In this document: positions 54,724-62,918 of the stretch, piece after piece
Numbering within the stretch: position 1 is the first letter of the stretch
Layout: each line of letters begins with the position of its first letter
Source: Aliiruegeria sabulilitoris
GTDB lineage: Bacteria > Pseudomonadota > Alphaproteobacteria > Rhodobacterales > Rhodobacteraceae
Reading direction: 5' to 3'
Length of the DNA stretch: 64,000 bases
NCBI RefSeq assembly: GCF_001558155.1
Contig: NZ_LOAS01000008.1
Location: 62,001 to 126,000, forward strand
The notes under the pieces: generated by a model
The model's database searches: none
Told to the model about the DNA's origin: nothing
The model's input: only the letters and a program-made list of their open reading frames with translations
Made by a program: the position numbers and the translations under genes

Positions 54724-56193
54724 ATGGCGCTCGTCATGAAACTGCCCAACGTCACCGTGAACAAGGGGAAGTACGTCTACCGACGGCGCTTCCCGGTCGA
54801 CCTCGCCTCGCGATTCCCGGTCGTCTTCTTCCAGACCCGGTTTCTCACGCAGGACCTTGGCGCTGCCTTCCTCACCGAACACGCGACATTGACGGCAGCC
54901 TTTGAACGGCTCGTCGAAGATGCCCGAGCAGGTCGCCCGGAAGCGCTTGGGAAGGCTGGCATTGATCGTTACATCGCCATTGCTCAGCGGGGTCTAGACG
55001 ACCCACGCACCCAGCGCGAGAGATGGCATAGCACGCGGGATGAAGCTGAGGCCTTGGTTCGCTCGGTCCAGACCGCAGACGCGTTCGGTTTTCTTGAAGA
55101 TGGCGGCGACACAGCGCGCCGCGAGGTATTGGCAGACGAGCTTGAGCGAACGAACGCTGACCCGTTGCTGTTCCGGGCCGTAGTCCAACCCGATGCTCCA
55201 CCGCCTCCTCCAACAATCGCGGACGCTGTGCGGGTCTACGAAAAAGAGAAGCTCGGAAGGAACCCGAAGAAGTCTGCGCGTGACACCTTCAGGCGGGTTC
55301 AGCGGCGGCTTGAAGAGAGCCTTGGTCCTCTCGACAGCTTTCCCTTGGAAGACCTCAAAAGACGGCACGCCCGGGAAGTTCGGGACTATCTACTAGCCGC
55401 GCCGTCGCGCAACGGGGGAACGCTTGCTCCTTCGTCAGTTCGGCGGGAACTCAACTCAATCACCGCGCTATTCAATGTCGGAATCAACGAGCTTGAGTTG
55501 AAGGGGAAGGTCGAGAACCCCTTCTCCGATCTGGGGATGCCTGCCGACGCTGCTTCGGGCGAGGCGTCCGAGTGGGAGAAACGCGACCCGCTTCCGAACC
55601 AAACGCTCGTGGACGTTCGCCGTCGCGTATTGGCTCACGTTCGCATACCTGAGCTTCGGTTGATCTGGCGGCTACTGCAAGCGACTGGCTGTCGGGGTGC
55701 CGAGATCACGGGGTTGCGGCTGGAAGACCTCGGCCTGGACTATCCGCTGCCCCATATTTGGGTGCGCTGGCACCCGGACCGCAGGGTGAAGACGAAGACA
55801 GCCCAGCGCCCCGTTCCGCTGATTGGCGATGGATTGTCAGCAGCCCGTGCCGCTGTTGCACACGCCAGCAAGACCTCGCCCGATAGTCCATTCTTGTTCC
55901 AGCGCTACTGTCATGAAGGCGGTCCGGATGCCGCCTCCGGTGCCCTGATGAGCCACGTAAGGATAGTGACTGAAGACCCGCGCCACGTGGTCTACTCCCT
56001 TCGCCACAATGTAAAGTCGTGGCTTGGGCAGTCAGGAGCGCACGTGAGAGAAGAGAACCGAATCCTTGGCCACGCCGGTGAGGGCGTAGGAAACCGAGTT
56101 TACGGTGGCTTGGACGACCGGCTGAAAACGACTGCAGTTGCTCTTGAGGCGGCACTAGCGCTGGCACCGGACAAAGCGTGGGACGTCCCATGA
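54724..56193 (+). CDS. Tyrosine site-specific integrase
   Basis: A 489-residue phage-type integrase. The N-terminus matches the DUF6538-like arm-binding start (NVTVNKGKYVYRRRFPVDLASRF). The core-binding domain follows at about 163-260 and the catalytic domain from about 290, with Arg324 (TGCRGAEITGL), Arg427 (VVYSLRHNVKSWL), His450 (ILGHAGEG) and nucleophile Tyr460 (NRVYGG). The box II histidine is replaced by Tyr424 (YSLR instead of HxLR), a variation seen in some active integrases. It lies 95 bp after tRNA-Asn, as expected for an enzyme that uses the tRNA as its attachment site. Confidence 0.93.
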   Translation: MALVMKLPNVTVNKGKYVYRRRFPVDLASRFPVVFFQTRFLTQDLGAAFLTEHATLTAAFERLVEDARAGRPEALGKAGIDRYIAIAQRGLDDPRTQRERWHSTRDEAEALVRSVQTADAFGFLEDGGDTARREVLADELERTNADPLLFRAVVQPDAPPPPPTIADAVRVYEKEKLGRNPKKSARDTFRRVQRRLEESLGPLDSFPLEDLKRRHAREVRDYLLAAPSRNGGTLAPSSVRRELNSITALFNVGINELELKGKVENPFSDLGMPADAASGEASEWEKRDPLPNQTLVDVRRRVLAHVRIPELRLIWRLLQATGCRGAEITGLRLEDLGLDYPLPHIWVRWHPDRRVKTKTAQRPVPLIGDGLSAARAAVAHASKTSPDSPFLFQRYCHEGGPDAASGALMSHVRIVTEDPRHVVYSLRHNVKSWLGQSGAHVREENRILGHAGEGVGNRVYGGLDDRLKTTAVALEAALALAPDKAWDVP

Positions 56194-56282
56194 ACTCTGC
56201 CCGAACGGCGCGCCGTGCTATGCAATTTGCACACCTATTGGGTGCATAGGTCACGGGACGAAACAGTCGCCCAGCCCCTCTG

Positions 56283-57080
56283 TCAGAAGTCGGAGTCCGG
56301 GTCTTCTTCGTACGGCACCGACCGGGTTCTCAAGTCGAGGTCGTCTTCATCCTCGCCACCAAACAGGTAATCCGCCACAGCCCGCGTTTTTCGGTCGCCC
56401 AGACCTTTGAGAACGCCCTCTGCTATCGTCTCGACGTCCTTCGTCTTGGTCCGGTTCAAGGCCCAGTGGATGCCCTTTGCGATGGTATCTACGATGGCCT
56501 GCCGTTCTTCGTTGGTCGGCGGCGTCCATTCGCCCTCCTTCGGCCAGCGCCTTGCCCGAGACCAAAACTCAAGAGGTTCCGTTCCTGCCTCGTCAAAATC
56601 GGTCAGCTTCTTCCGCATGGTGGCAATGGTTCGTTCGGACACGCCCGACGCTTTGGCTAAGTTTGCCTTGGAAATCACGTTCCGGTGCTTGCGAACGAGC
56701 CTCCATGCGGCGGCGGTGCGCTCCGGGGCTGTGAGTGGCAGACCGTGTTTGGTGTTCGCTCTGAGCGCTTCCAATTCGGCCTCCACGGGCGAACCAACGA
56801 AAACCTTCGCGGGAACGCCTCCGGGTTTCTCGCCGCGCTTTTCCCATTCCGCTCTGTAGGCCCCGAGCCGATACGCTCCATCAAGCAGAACAAGACGCCC
56901 CGTCTTGCACCCCTCGCCGTTGACTTCCTGCCAGAGCGTCACAGGGTCGAGCTTTCCGGTGTTCCGTAGCGCCTGCCGCAAGGTCGCCAGATGGGTCCCG
57001 TCAAAGTGGCTCCGGTTCTTGAAGGCATCCAAGACCTTGATGTCTTGGTACCGCACCATGGTCGCTGCGTTGTCGTTCAT
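56283..57080 (-). CDS. ParB/sulfiredoxin-fold domain protein
   Basis: A 265-residue protein. Residues about 8-105 form a ParB-like domain (YQDIKVLDAFKNRSHFDGTH, LVLLDGAYRLGAYRAEWEKRG), then APERTAAAWRLVRKHRNV and a helix-turn-helix (ISKANLAKASGVSERTIATMRKKL). The C-terminal part is acidic and unrecognised. No parA gene is adjacent, so plasmid-type partitioning is doubtful; similar orphan ParB-like proteins act as regulators or nucleases in islands. I chose the ATG at 57080 because GAGAG lies 8 nt upstream; a start at 57125 has none. Confidence 0.8.
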   Translation of the reverse strand: MNDNAATMVRYQDIKVLDAFKNRSHFDGTHLATLRQALRNTGKLDPVTLWQEVNGEGCKTGRLVLLDGAYRLGAYRAEWEKRGEKPGGVPAKVFVGSPVEAELEALRANTKHGLPLTAPERTAAAWRLVRKHRNVISKANLAKASGVSERTIATMRKKLTDFDEAGTEPLEFWSRARRWPKEGEWTPPTNEERQAIVDTIAKGIHWALNRTKTKDVETIAEGVLKGLGDRKTRAVADYLFGGEDEDDLDLRTRSVPYEEDPDSDF

Positions 57081-57290
57081 GTCGTTATCTCTCGTTTTGA
57101 CTGCTCGGTCTGTCCGGCCACTCATGCGCCGGTTCAGTGCAGAGCAAAAGAGACAGATCGCCCCGCCGCTCCATCACAACCAGGAAATTCCCAACCACCC
57201 GAAGGACCGCTCAGTTCTTCCTATGCTATGGGGTGGGTGAATTAGTCAGCAAAGCTGTCCTTCCATGCCGTCAGCCTTGGGGCGACCTTT

Positions 57291-57974
57291 TCAGCATGCC
57301 TGCCCACGATCTCCGTCCCGCTCGGCCTCCGCATCTTCCCACTTGGTCAACATCGCGGAGGCCGCTGTGGGGTCTTTAAGGATGCGGATGACTGCGTTCC
57401 GGTGCACGCCTGTCTTAGCCGCGATCTGGCTCTGGTTCGTGCCTGCTGTCGCTTCCGCGATCACGGCCTCCAGTTGCTCCCTGTCATACCTCGGCTTCCG
57501 GCCCCGGTACTTCTCCGGAGATGTTCGCTTGTGGTGCTCTATTCCGGCCCGCTGGGCCTCCTTCTGGGCCTGCACCTGTGCGGATGCCTGTGCCGCCATG
57601 AACGCCAACAGAGCGTCCTGAACAGCCTTCTGCATGTCACTGCGAGGATGGGCGTCAAAGGTCATGCCTCCGATGATCGTCTTGACCGTCACTCCACTTT
57701 TGAGGAACTCCCGCACGGTCTCGGTCACATCTTCGTAGTTCCGGCCAAGCCTGTCCAACCAGCGGACCACCAGCACATCCCCATTGCGGAGGATGTCAAA
57801 CAGACGCTTGCCCCCTTCCCGGTCTTTCAGCTTCGTGCTGACGCCGCTCACCCCCTTGTCGTCGATGACTTCATCCAATGCGAAACCTGCCTTCTCAGCC
57901 TGTTCCTTCTGGTGATCAATGGTCTGCTCGGCTGTCGAGACACGGGCGTAGAGGACTGTCTTGTTATCGGCCAT
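57291..57974 (-). CDS. Serine recombinase (resolvase/invertase family)
   Basis: A 227-residue small serine recombinase. The nucleophile is Ser13 in VLYARVSTAEQ; RLFDILRNGDVLVVRWLDRLGRNYEDV carries the conserved arginines, followed by MTFDAHPRSDMQKAVQDALLAFMAAQASA (dimer helix E region). The C-terminus has the HTH NQSQIAAKTGVHRNAVIRILK. Known role: resolution or inversion at short sites. CGGAG lies about 9 nt before the ATG at 57974. In this island it may resolve cointegrates or control its own neighbourhood; no matching inverted sites were identified. Confidence 0.88.
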   Translation of the reverse strand: MADNKTVLYARVSTAEQTIDHQKEQAEKAGFALDEVIDDKGVSGVSTKLKDREGGKRLFDILRNGDVLVVRWLDRLGRNYEDVTETVREFLKSGVTVKTIIGGMTFDAHPRSDMQKAVQDALLAFMAAQASAQVQAQKEAQRAGIEHHKRTSPEKYRGRKPRYDREQLEAVIAEATAGTNQSQIAAKTGVHRNAVIRILKDPTAASAMLTKWEDAEAERDGDRGQAC

Positions 57975-58644
57975 TGGGTCGGCTCCGGATGTGTGCACAG
58001 GGTTTCTGTTCATATGAATGATATGTTCACATGTCGAAGTCAACCCTTAAGAACACCCATTCGGACGGCTTACCGGATGTTTGCTGCGGTATACCCAACG
58101 AGCACTTTCTAGACTCCACCAGCGGGCACCTAGAGGCCCTTCTCGGTGTCCCGAGGGGATTGTCCATGCAGGTATGAAGAGGTCCCTACCGCCTCCCAAG
58201 GACTATTGTGCGACGCTCTTTCACTAGAACTACCCCCCCACGGGGGGGATTGCCTAAACTACTATATCAATCTCTGGCGCTCAGATTTTTTTGCCGGAAA
58301 TCAAACCGGATACATTGGGCCGAATTACACCGCACTGGCCGTTTCCTGTGCATTGCTGACGCTCGTACGATCTTCGACATCACATCTGCAAAAGAAATCG
58401 ACCTACGAGACCGTCCTACTGCTGCCACTACAAGCACTCGCAAGTGATGTCTGCTCCATGTTTCCCGAGATCATGACAAGATTTCTGTGTTGAGAACGGT
58501 CAACTTCCAACCAGAACTCCGGTCGCGAGGGAAGAAGCCGCCTTTCCGCTCACATCAAGGAAATTCTTAGCCCGCAACACACAGGCGACCACAGCGCCGC
58601 GACGACAACATTAATTGCGCTCAACAACATCGCGAGTGACGGGT
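57975..58644. other. Gene-free interval inside the island
   Basis: A 670-bp stretch with lower G+C than the surroundings. A 7-bp C/G palindrome (CCCCCCC-AC-GGGGGGG, about 58233-58248) stands out. A 115-codon plus-strand frame crosses 58146-58493, but its product has no family resemblance or clear ribosome site. I see no RNA gene. Confidence 0.45.
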
Positions 58645-60573
58645 TCAGTTTCCAGAGCTGTACCAGATCGGCGAGGTATAGGCGCGGTCTTGCACAGTGG
58701 GAGGTACGCTCTCGGGAAGCTCGATGTCAAAGAATGCGGCATCGTAGGTTGTCCAGCGAGGCTTGGGAATCTCGAGGATGCGGACATAGTAGAACGCGTC
58801 CTGCGCTGGGTCGAATTCGGGGTCCTCCCAGTAGCCGGACAGCGCTGCTGCTCCAATAGTGTTGGTGAACGTTGCGTTCTGAATGTCGACCGTGCTGCCG
58901 ACAGGTTCGCGTGCGCGGCCATCTTCGCCAATCTCCCGGTCGCCCGAGACGGCGATGTCGAAAACCCGCTCGTGCGTCTTACCTTCAGCATCGATCCAAC
59001 CCTTGATTACCTGCACCCTGTCGAGATTGGCGCCGTCCGGGTCACGCAATGCATGAACCATGAATCGCGGTGAGGAACCTTCCGGGGCGTTGCGCAGATC
59101 ACCGCCCATCGGAACGCCACGGCTGTACCCAGTTGCCACGAAATCTGGCGCGCCGAGGTCGTCCACTTCGAAATCCCAACCGCCGAAAACTCGGACACGG
59201 ATACGCGAGCCAGTCGTGGCATAGGCTTCCTTGCGAGTAATCGCGCCGAAGACCTCGTCGCGCGTGTTCTCCCGAGCCCAGACGGCCGTTAGACCAGCTG
59301 CGCTCTCCTGGGCGGTCAGGATGCGCAGGGCCGGGTCATCGGCCGGGATGACGTCGATATTATGTCGGTTGGCTGAGGGCTCGGTATGTTGGTATTTGCC
59401 GAAGTAGTTGTCCTCTCGCGTGGTCGGGATTGCCGTGTGGGTGTCGGTCGTACCGTAAAAGCCGAATTTGAAAGGGTTCACACCTAGATCGCGTTCGACC
59501 TCGAGCCCTACCTTCAGCGCGGAACGGGCATATTCGTAGCGGAGCATTTCCGGCTCCTTGGCCGCCGTGCCGGAGAGGTTGGCGACATCCCAGCTTTCGA
59601 AATCGGCGAACTCGTCGTCGGGTGAGAGCAGCGGGTGGGTCTCCTCGTCGCCCTTGATCTGCGTCATCTCGTGCATGGGCTCCCAGCGGGCGCGCTTGGT
59701 TGCGTAATCCGTGTCCATCGGCGAACCGTCGAACTTGGTCGGCGCGAACATCAGCCCGTTCGACATATTGGCGTTGTGGGGCACGGCAATTACCTTCCCC
59801 CCGGTCGTGTCCTCATAGCCTTCGAGGTAGTTCCATAGAAGTTCGGGGTCAGACCCTTCGAAGAAGGTAAACGGACGGGTTTGCGCGGTCTTCTCCGCCC
59901 CATCGCCAAAGATCACCACGCGATGTAAGTTGTCCCCCTGCGGCGTGAAGGTCCATTCGAAACCGGCCAACGCGGTGAAACTGCCTGGATCGTTGTATTT
60001 CTCCACGGTGTCGACGATATCGAGCCAGATATCCCCGTCTAGGTCGAGCCCCGCAGTCGGGTCGCGGCCCTGAACCGTACCGATATCGATGATATCTGCA
60101 AAAGCGGCCATCCGGCCCTGCTGACCCGAATGGAAGAGCTCATAGGTCTGGCGGCCCCATTCGTCCTCCAACAGGCGCCGATCGGCTGTCCGTATCGCGG
60201 TGGCAAGGCCCAGCATCTCCGCATGTTCCGTGATCGCGAGGAAATCGAGCGGCCGGATTAATTGCACTGGCTGCCCGGTGTTCGAGATGATCTTCTCGCC
60301 CCTCGCAACTCGGAAGGCATCGTGGATGTTCAGCGACGTGCCGATAAGCCCGGCGTCAAAGGAGATTTCTGTGTGGAAGTGCAGGTCGCCAAAGAGGACC
60401 TTGTCAGGATAGGACCGCCCCACGAACGGAGAATAGACGCCCCTCGCCACGGTTTCCGGCGCCACTGCTCCGTCGAAAGCAACTGCGCTTCCGCCCGCTA
60501 GTGAGATCGAAATCACCGCGGCAACCGACGCCAACGGTCTATGCATTTCTGCCTTATGAGTGCGTTTGGCCAT
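58645..60573 (-). CDS. Secreted DUF3604 protein (island copy)
   Basis: A 642-residue protein with a signal peptide (HRPLASVAAVISISLAGGSAVAF). The body follows DUF3604 and looks PHP-phosphoesterase-like: FGDLHFHTEISFDAGL, DFLAITEHAEMLG, VIAVPHNANMSNG, FGFYGTTDTHTA, then a C-terminal beta-rich part ending EIPKPRWTTYDAAFF. His/Asp motifs fit metal binding. The substrate is not known for the family. GGAGGGG lies just before the ATG at 60573. It is downstream of the AraC-type gene on the same strand and has a paralogue at 62919-64000. Confidence 0.88.
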   Translation of the reverse strand: MAKRTHKAEMHRPLASVAAVISISLAGGSAVAFDGAVAPETVARGVYSPFVGRSYPDKVLFGDLHFHTEISFDAGLIGTSLNIHDAFRVARGEKIISNTGQPVQLIRPLDFLAITEHAEMLGLATAIRTADRRLLEDEWGRQTYELFHSGQQGRMAAFADIIDIGTVQGRDPTAGLDLDGDIWLDIVDTVEKYNDPGSFTALAGFEWTFTPQGDNLHRVVIFGDGAEKTAQTRPFTFFEGSDPELLWNYLEGYEDTTGGKVIAVPHNANMSNGLMFAPTKFDGSPMDTDYATKRARWEPMHEMTQIKGDEETHPLLSPDDEFADFESWDVANLSGTAAKEPEMLRYEYARSALKVGLEVERDLGVNPFKFGFYGTTDTHTAIPTTREDNYFGKYQHTEPSANRHNIDVIPADDPALRILTAQESAAGLTAVWARENTRDEVFGAITRKEAYATTGSRIRVRVFGGWDFEVDDLGAPDFVATGYSRGVPMGGDLRNAPEGSSPRFMVHALRDPDGANLDRVQVIKGWIDAEGKTHERVFDIAVSGDREIGEDGRAREPVGSTVDIQNATFTNTIGAAALSGYWEDPEFDPAQDAFYYVRILEIPKPRWTTYDAAFFDIELPESVPPTVQDRAYTSPIWYSSGN

Positions 60574-60736
60574 TTTCCCCTCCACGAAATCCCGCGCGGT
60601 GTCTGTTTCCAGAAGCCCTGTTCCATGCATCCCGGCCACTGGACCACGCGTTTCAACCCGAAGGGTAACATCTGTAGAAAGGCACGGGCTCAAAAAAACC
60701 TATCATTTCGCGACAGCATCGTGTTTGGGAAACCGA

Positions 60737-61765
60737 TCAGTCGAACGCCCGGCGATATGCGGCACGAAAGGCTTTCGGGCTTGTGCCGTACCAAGCCCCG
60801 AAGGCGCGCGTGAAATTCTGCGCCTCCTGGTAACCGAGATCGGCTGCAATAGCCTTGATCGGACGCGACGTCTCAAGCAGCAGAGCCTTTGCCCGGCGCC
60901 GTCGCGCCTCCTCCAGCAGGGTCCGATACTGCGTTCCGTGGCGGGAGAGCTGTCGCTGCAATGTGCGAGGCCCCAGGTCCAATAACTGAGCCACATTCTC
61001 CAACTCTGTCGTTCCATCGAGCAAACACAGATCGATTATCTCGACCATGTGCTCCAAGGGACCATCTTTTCTTCGTGGCCTGTATTTCTTCAGGTCGAGC
61101 GAGGTGACCGGTCTCGGCAAGATATCGGGCAGTCGTGTGCGCGCCGCGAGATCGGCACGCCGCACCGGCACACCGACAGCCGGGCGCTCGAAACAGAAAG
61201 CACAGGATGCAAGCTCATCGTGCAAACTGGTGGACCGAGGAAGGGCGTAATCCAGTTCGATCCAGTCCGGTTCCCAGTCGGGCCCAAGAAAGGCGCGCGG
61301 GAAGTCCAGCATTGGCTTCAGAAGGTGGTCTGAGAATGCCCGGCCGCGAAGATCGGCACGAAGCTCTGTTGAATATCGCCAGACGACATGGTCCTCTTCT
61401 GGTGCGATCCACATGCGGCTACCGGCCTCGTGGACCCAGATCGCCTTGCAAACACGCTCCAATCCATCGGCCAAAGTTCTTGCGCCTGCGCAATAGCCGG
61501 CCCAGTCACCGTAATCCGCAAGCTGCGTCCCGCGCCCCACCCGCAGGCCAAAGGTCTCCTCGCCAACCGCTCGTGTTGCCCCTTCGAAAAGCTGCACCAT
61601 CCTGGCAATCGGTATTCGCTGCTGTGGCGCGTCCAGAACGCCGACCGGTATTCCCGCGGCTTCCAACACCCGTCGAAGCGTTCGCTCACCGGACATCTCA
61701 CGGACAAGCTCCGGCAGCGGCCCCCACCCGGCCACCGTCGTCATCGATGTCTTCAGAGCACTCAT
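60737..61765 (-). CDS. AraC-family transcriptional regulator
   Basis: A 342-residue regulator with an effector-type N-terminal domain (about 20-210; RTLRRVLEAAGIPVGVL, ARMVQLFEGATRAVGEETFGLRVG) of the OruR/ArgR-like type and a C-terminal double HTH (ENVAQLLDLGPRTLQRQLSRHG, KAIAADLGYQEAQNFTRAFGAWYGTSPKAFR). Known role: activates genes in response to a small molecule. It stands 163 bp upstream of the DUF3604 gene, same strand, so that gene is its likely target. It is the last gene before the distal attachment site. Confidence 0.9.
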   Translation of the reverse strand: MSALKTSMTTVAGWGPLPELVREMSGERTLRRVLEAAGIPVGVLDAPQQRIPIARMVQLFEGATRAVGEETFGLRVGRGTQLADYGDWAGYCAGARTLADGLERVCKAIWVHEAGSRMWIAPEEDHVVWRYSTELRADLRGRAFSDHLLKPMLDFPRAFLGPDWEPDWIELDYALPRSTSLHDELASCAFCFERPAVGVPVRRADLAARTRLPDILPRPVTSLDLKKYRPRRKDGPLEHMVEIIDLCLLDGTTELENVAQLLDLGPRTLQRQLSRHGTQYRTLLEEARRRRAKALLLETSRPIKAIAADLGYQEAQNFTRAFGAWYGTSPKAFRAAYRRAFD

Positions 61766-61992
61766 GACGTGGCAGTTTACTGCCTGATCTTCAATTCACC
61801 AGCATTTTACGGAGGTGCCGAGGAGCATGTCGACAGTCATGATTTCGAATGCGCCTCCGGCTCGTCTGGGGTTGTCGCGCCCGTCATAAAGGGGATACAT
61901 TCGGGGTGCAACCGGGGGAACAACGAGCCGCAGTCCACAGATTTTCTACGAACTTTCAAAGGGTTAGATAACCTTGAGATTTGACCTCAGCG

Positions 61993-62008
61993 CCTACCGC
62001 CGGAGCCA
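61993..62008 (+). repeat. attR: direct repeat of the tRNA-Asn 3' end
   Basis: CCTACCGCCGGAGCCA, identical to 54613-54628. A 9-bp inverted repeat (CCAAAATCC at 62006-62014 with GGATTTTGG at 62037-62045) follows at once, possibly the original terminator of the tRNA before the island came in. Confidence 0.88.
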
Positions 62009-62045
62009 AAATCCTCACACAGCGTTGAAAACGTTCGGATTTTGG
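62006..62045 (+). terminator. Hairpin just outside the island, possible original tRNA-Asn terminator
   Basis: A 9-bp perfect inverted repeat (CCAAAATCC...GGATTTTGG). It overlaps the CCA of attR. Its place relative to attR is where a terminator would sit after the uninterrupted tRNA gene. Confidence 0.45.
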
Positions 62046-62139
62046 AAAACCACCTCCGCATGGAGTTGGAGGTCGCGTCACAAGTCCACATCTCTCGTCA
62101 CATTCCGGTGCACATTCGCGTGCACGGGAGAGACGCGCC

Positions 62140-62655
62140 ATGCCAAGACGACCGACCGGACAACCCCACCTCGAATCCCGCCCCACCGGCTACTTCTGGA
62201 GGCACCGTAATCCCCGAAACCAGGCCGCAGAAAAAAACGTCCCAGGGGCCAGAAAAATTTTTTGTCTTCTCCCTGAGAACACAGGTCCTCCGAGAAGCGA
62301 AGGCTGTCGCGGCTCGTCTCACCGACATCAGCGAGCAAGCCTTCGCCGCAATGACGGAGAAGACGATGCCGATCGCGCCCGAAATCGCAGAGCAGATCCT
62401 GGTCGAAATGGCCAGATTCCTGATCGAATCCTTCGATCGTCACCGTGCCCTGGCGCCGACGCGGAGCCTGGCCGTCGCGGAGGAAGCGCTGCGCCAGGAA
62501 CAGGCCTGGCGCGCCTCTCTAAGGCAGGCGCTTCTCTGCCGTGGCCGAGACGCCGTACGCCAGCCGCTTCGCGACACGGCCACGCGCCTCGGCATCATCC
62601 TCGACAAGGAAGGTCCGGACTGGCTCAACCTGGCGATCGAGGCCACGGTTATCCC
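62140..62655 (+). pseudogene. Frameshifted, 3'-truncated tyrosine integrase remnant
   Basis: From the ATG at 62140 the frame reads RPTGQPHLESRPTGYFWRHR, the start typical of a group of alphaproteobacterial integrases. The match then continues in a different frame from about 62258 (FFVFSLRTQVLREAKAVAARLT...) through DTATRLGIILDKEGPDWLNLAIEAT near 62645. The shift falls at the A/T runs near 62230-62264. Nothing beyond looks like a catalytic domain, so core-binding and active-site parts are gone. GGGAGAG lies before the ATG. It points away from attR, as an integrase beside its tRNA would. Confidence 0.75.
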
Positions 62656-62918
62656 ATGTGGTGCCATCAAAACACGTAGAGAACGGCAGCCCTCAATGCA
62701 CACGAACCGAAGAACTGACCCGGAAACGTTTGACGAATTAGAGAACGGAATACGCCCAATACCGCCTTGCGCGCCGGGCCAGACCAATGTCCGGATCGGA
62801 CCACATTGCGTGGAAGCCCGAGCAGCGCTTTTCTGGACCGTTCCAAGTCGAATTCTCCGCCGAGCATCGTTCGACGGGCGCTTTCTTCGCAAGTCTCGCA
62901 GCTCGATGATGCTACGGC

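Larger units (their letters stand above)
54613..62008. mobile_element. tRNA-Asn-borne integrative island, about 7.4 kb
   Basis: Bounded by 16-bp direct repeats of the tRNA-Asn 3' end, with a tyrosine integrase next to the tRNA and pointing away from it. It also carries a ParB-like protein, a serine recombinase, a DUF3604 protein and an AraC-type regulator. There are no phage structural, replication or conjugation genes, so it is a small island or a degraded element that needs help to move. GGGGATACAT repeats near both ends may be integrase arm sites. Confidence 0.85.

Noticed and set aside
58233-58248. The C7-AC-G7 palindrome as a terminator of the DUF3604 or recombinase gene
   Set aside because: It is downstream of neither gene in the right orientation with a T-run; left as an unexplained palindrome.
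58146-58493. A possible 115-residue protein in the island gap
   Set aside because: No ribosome site or family similarity; composition is mixed, and the region is otherwise non-coding in character.
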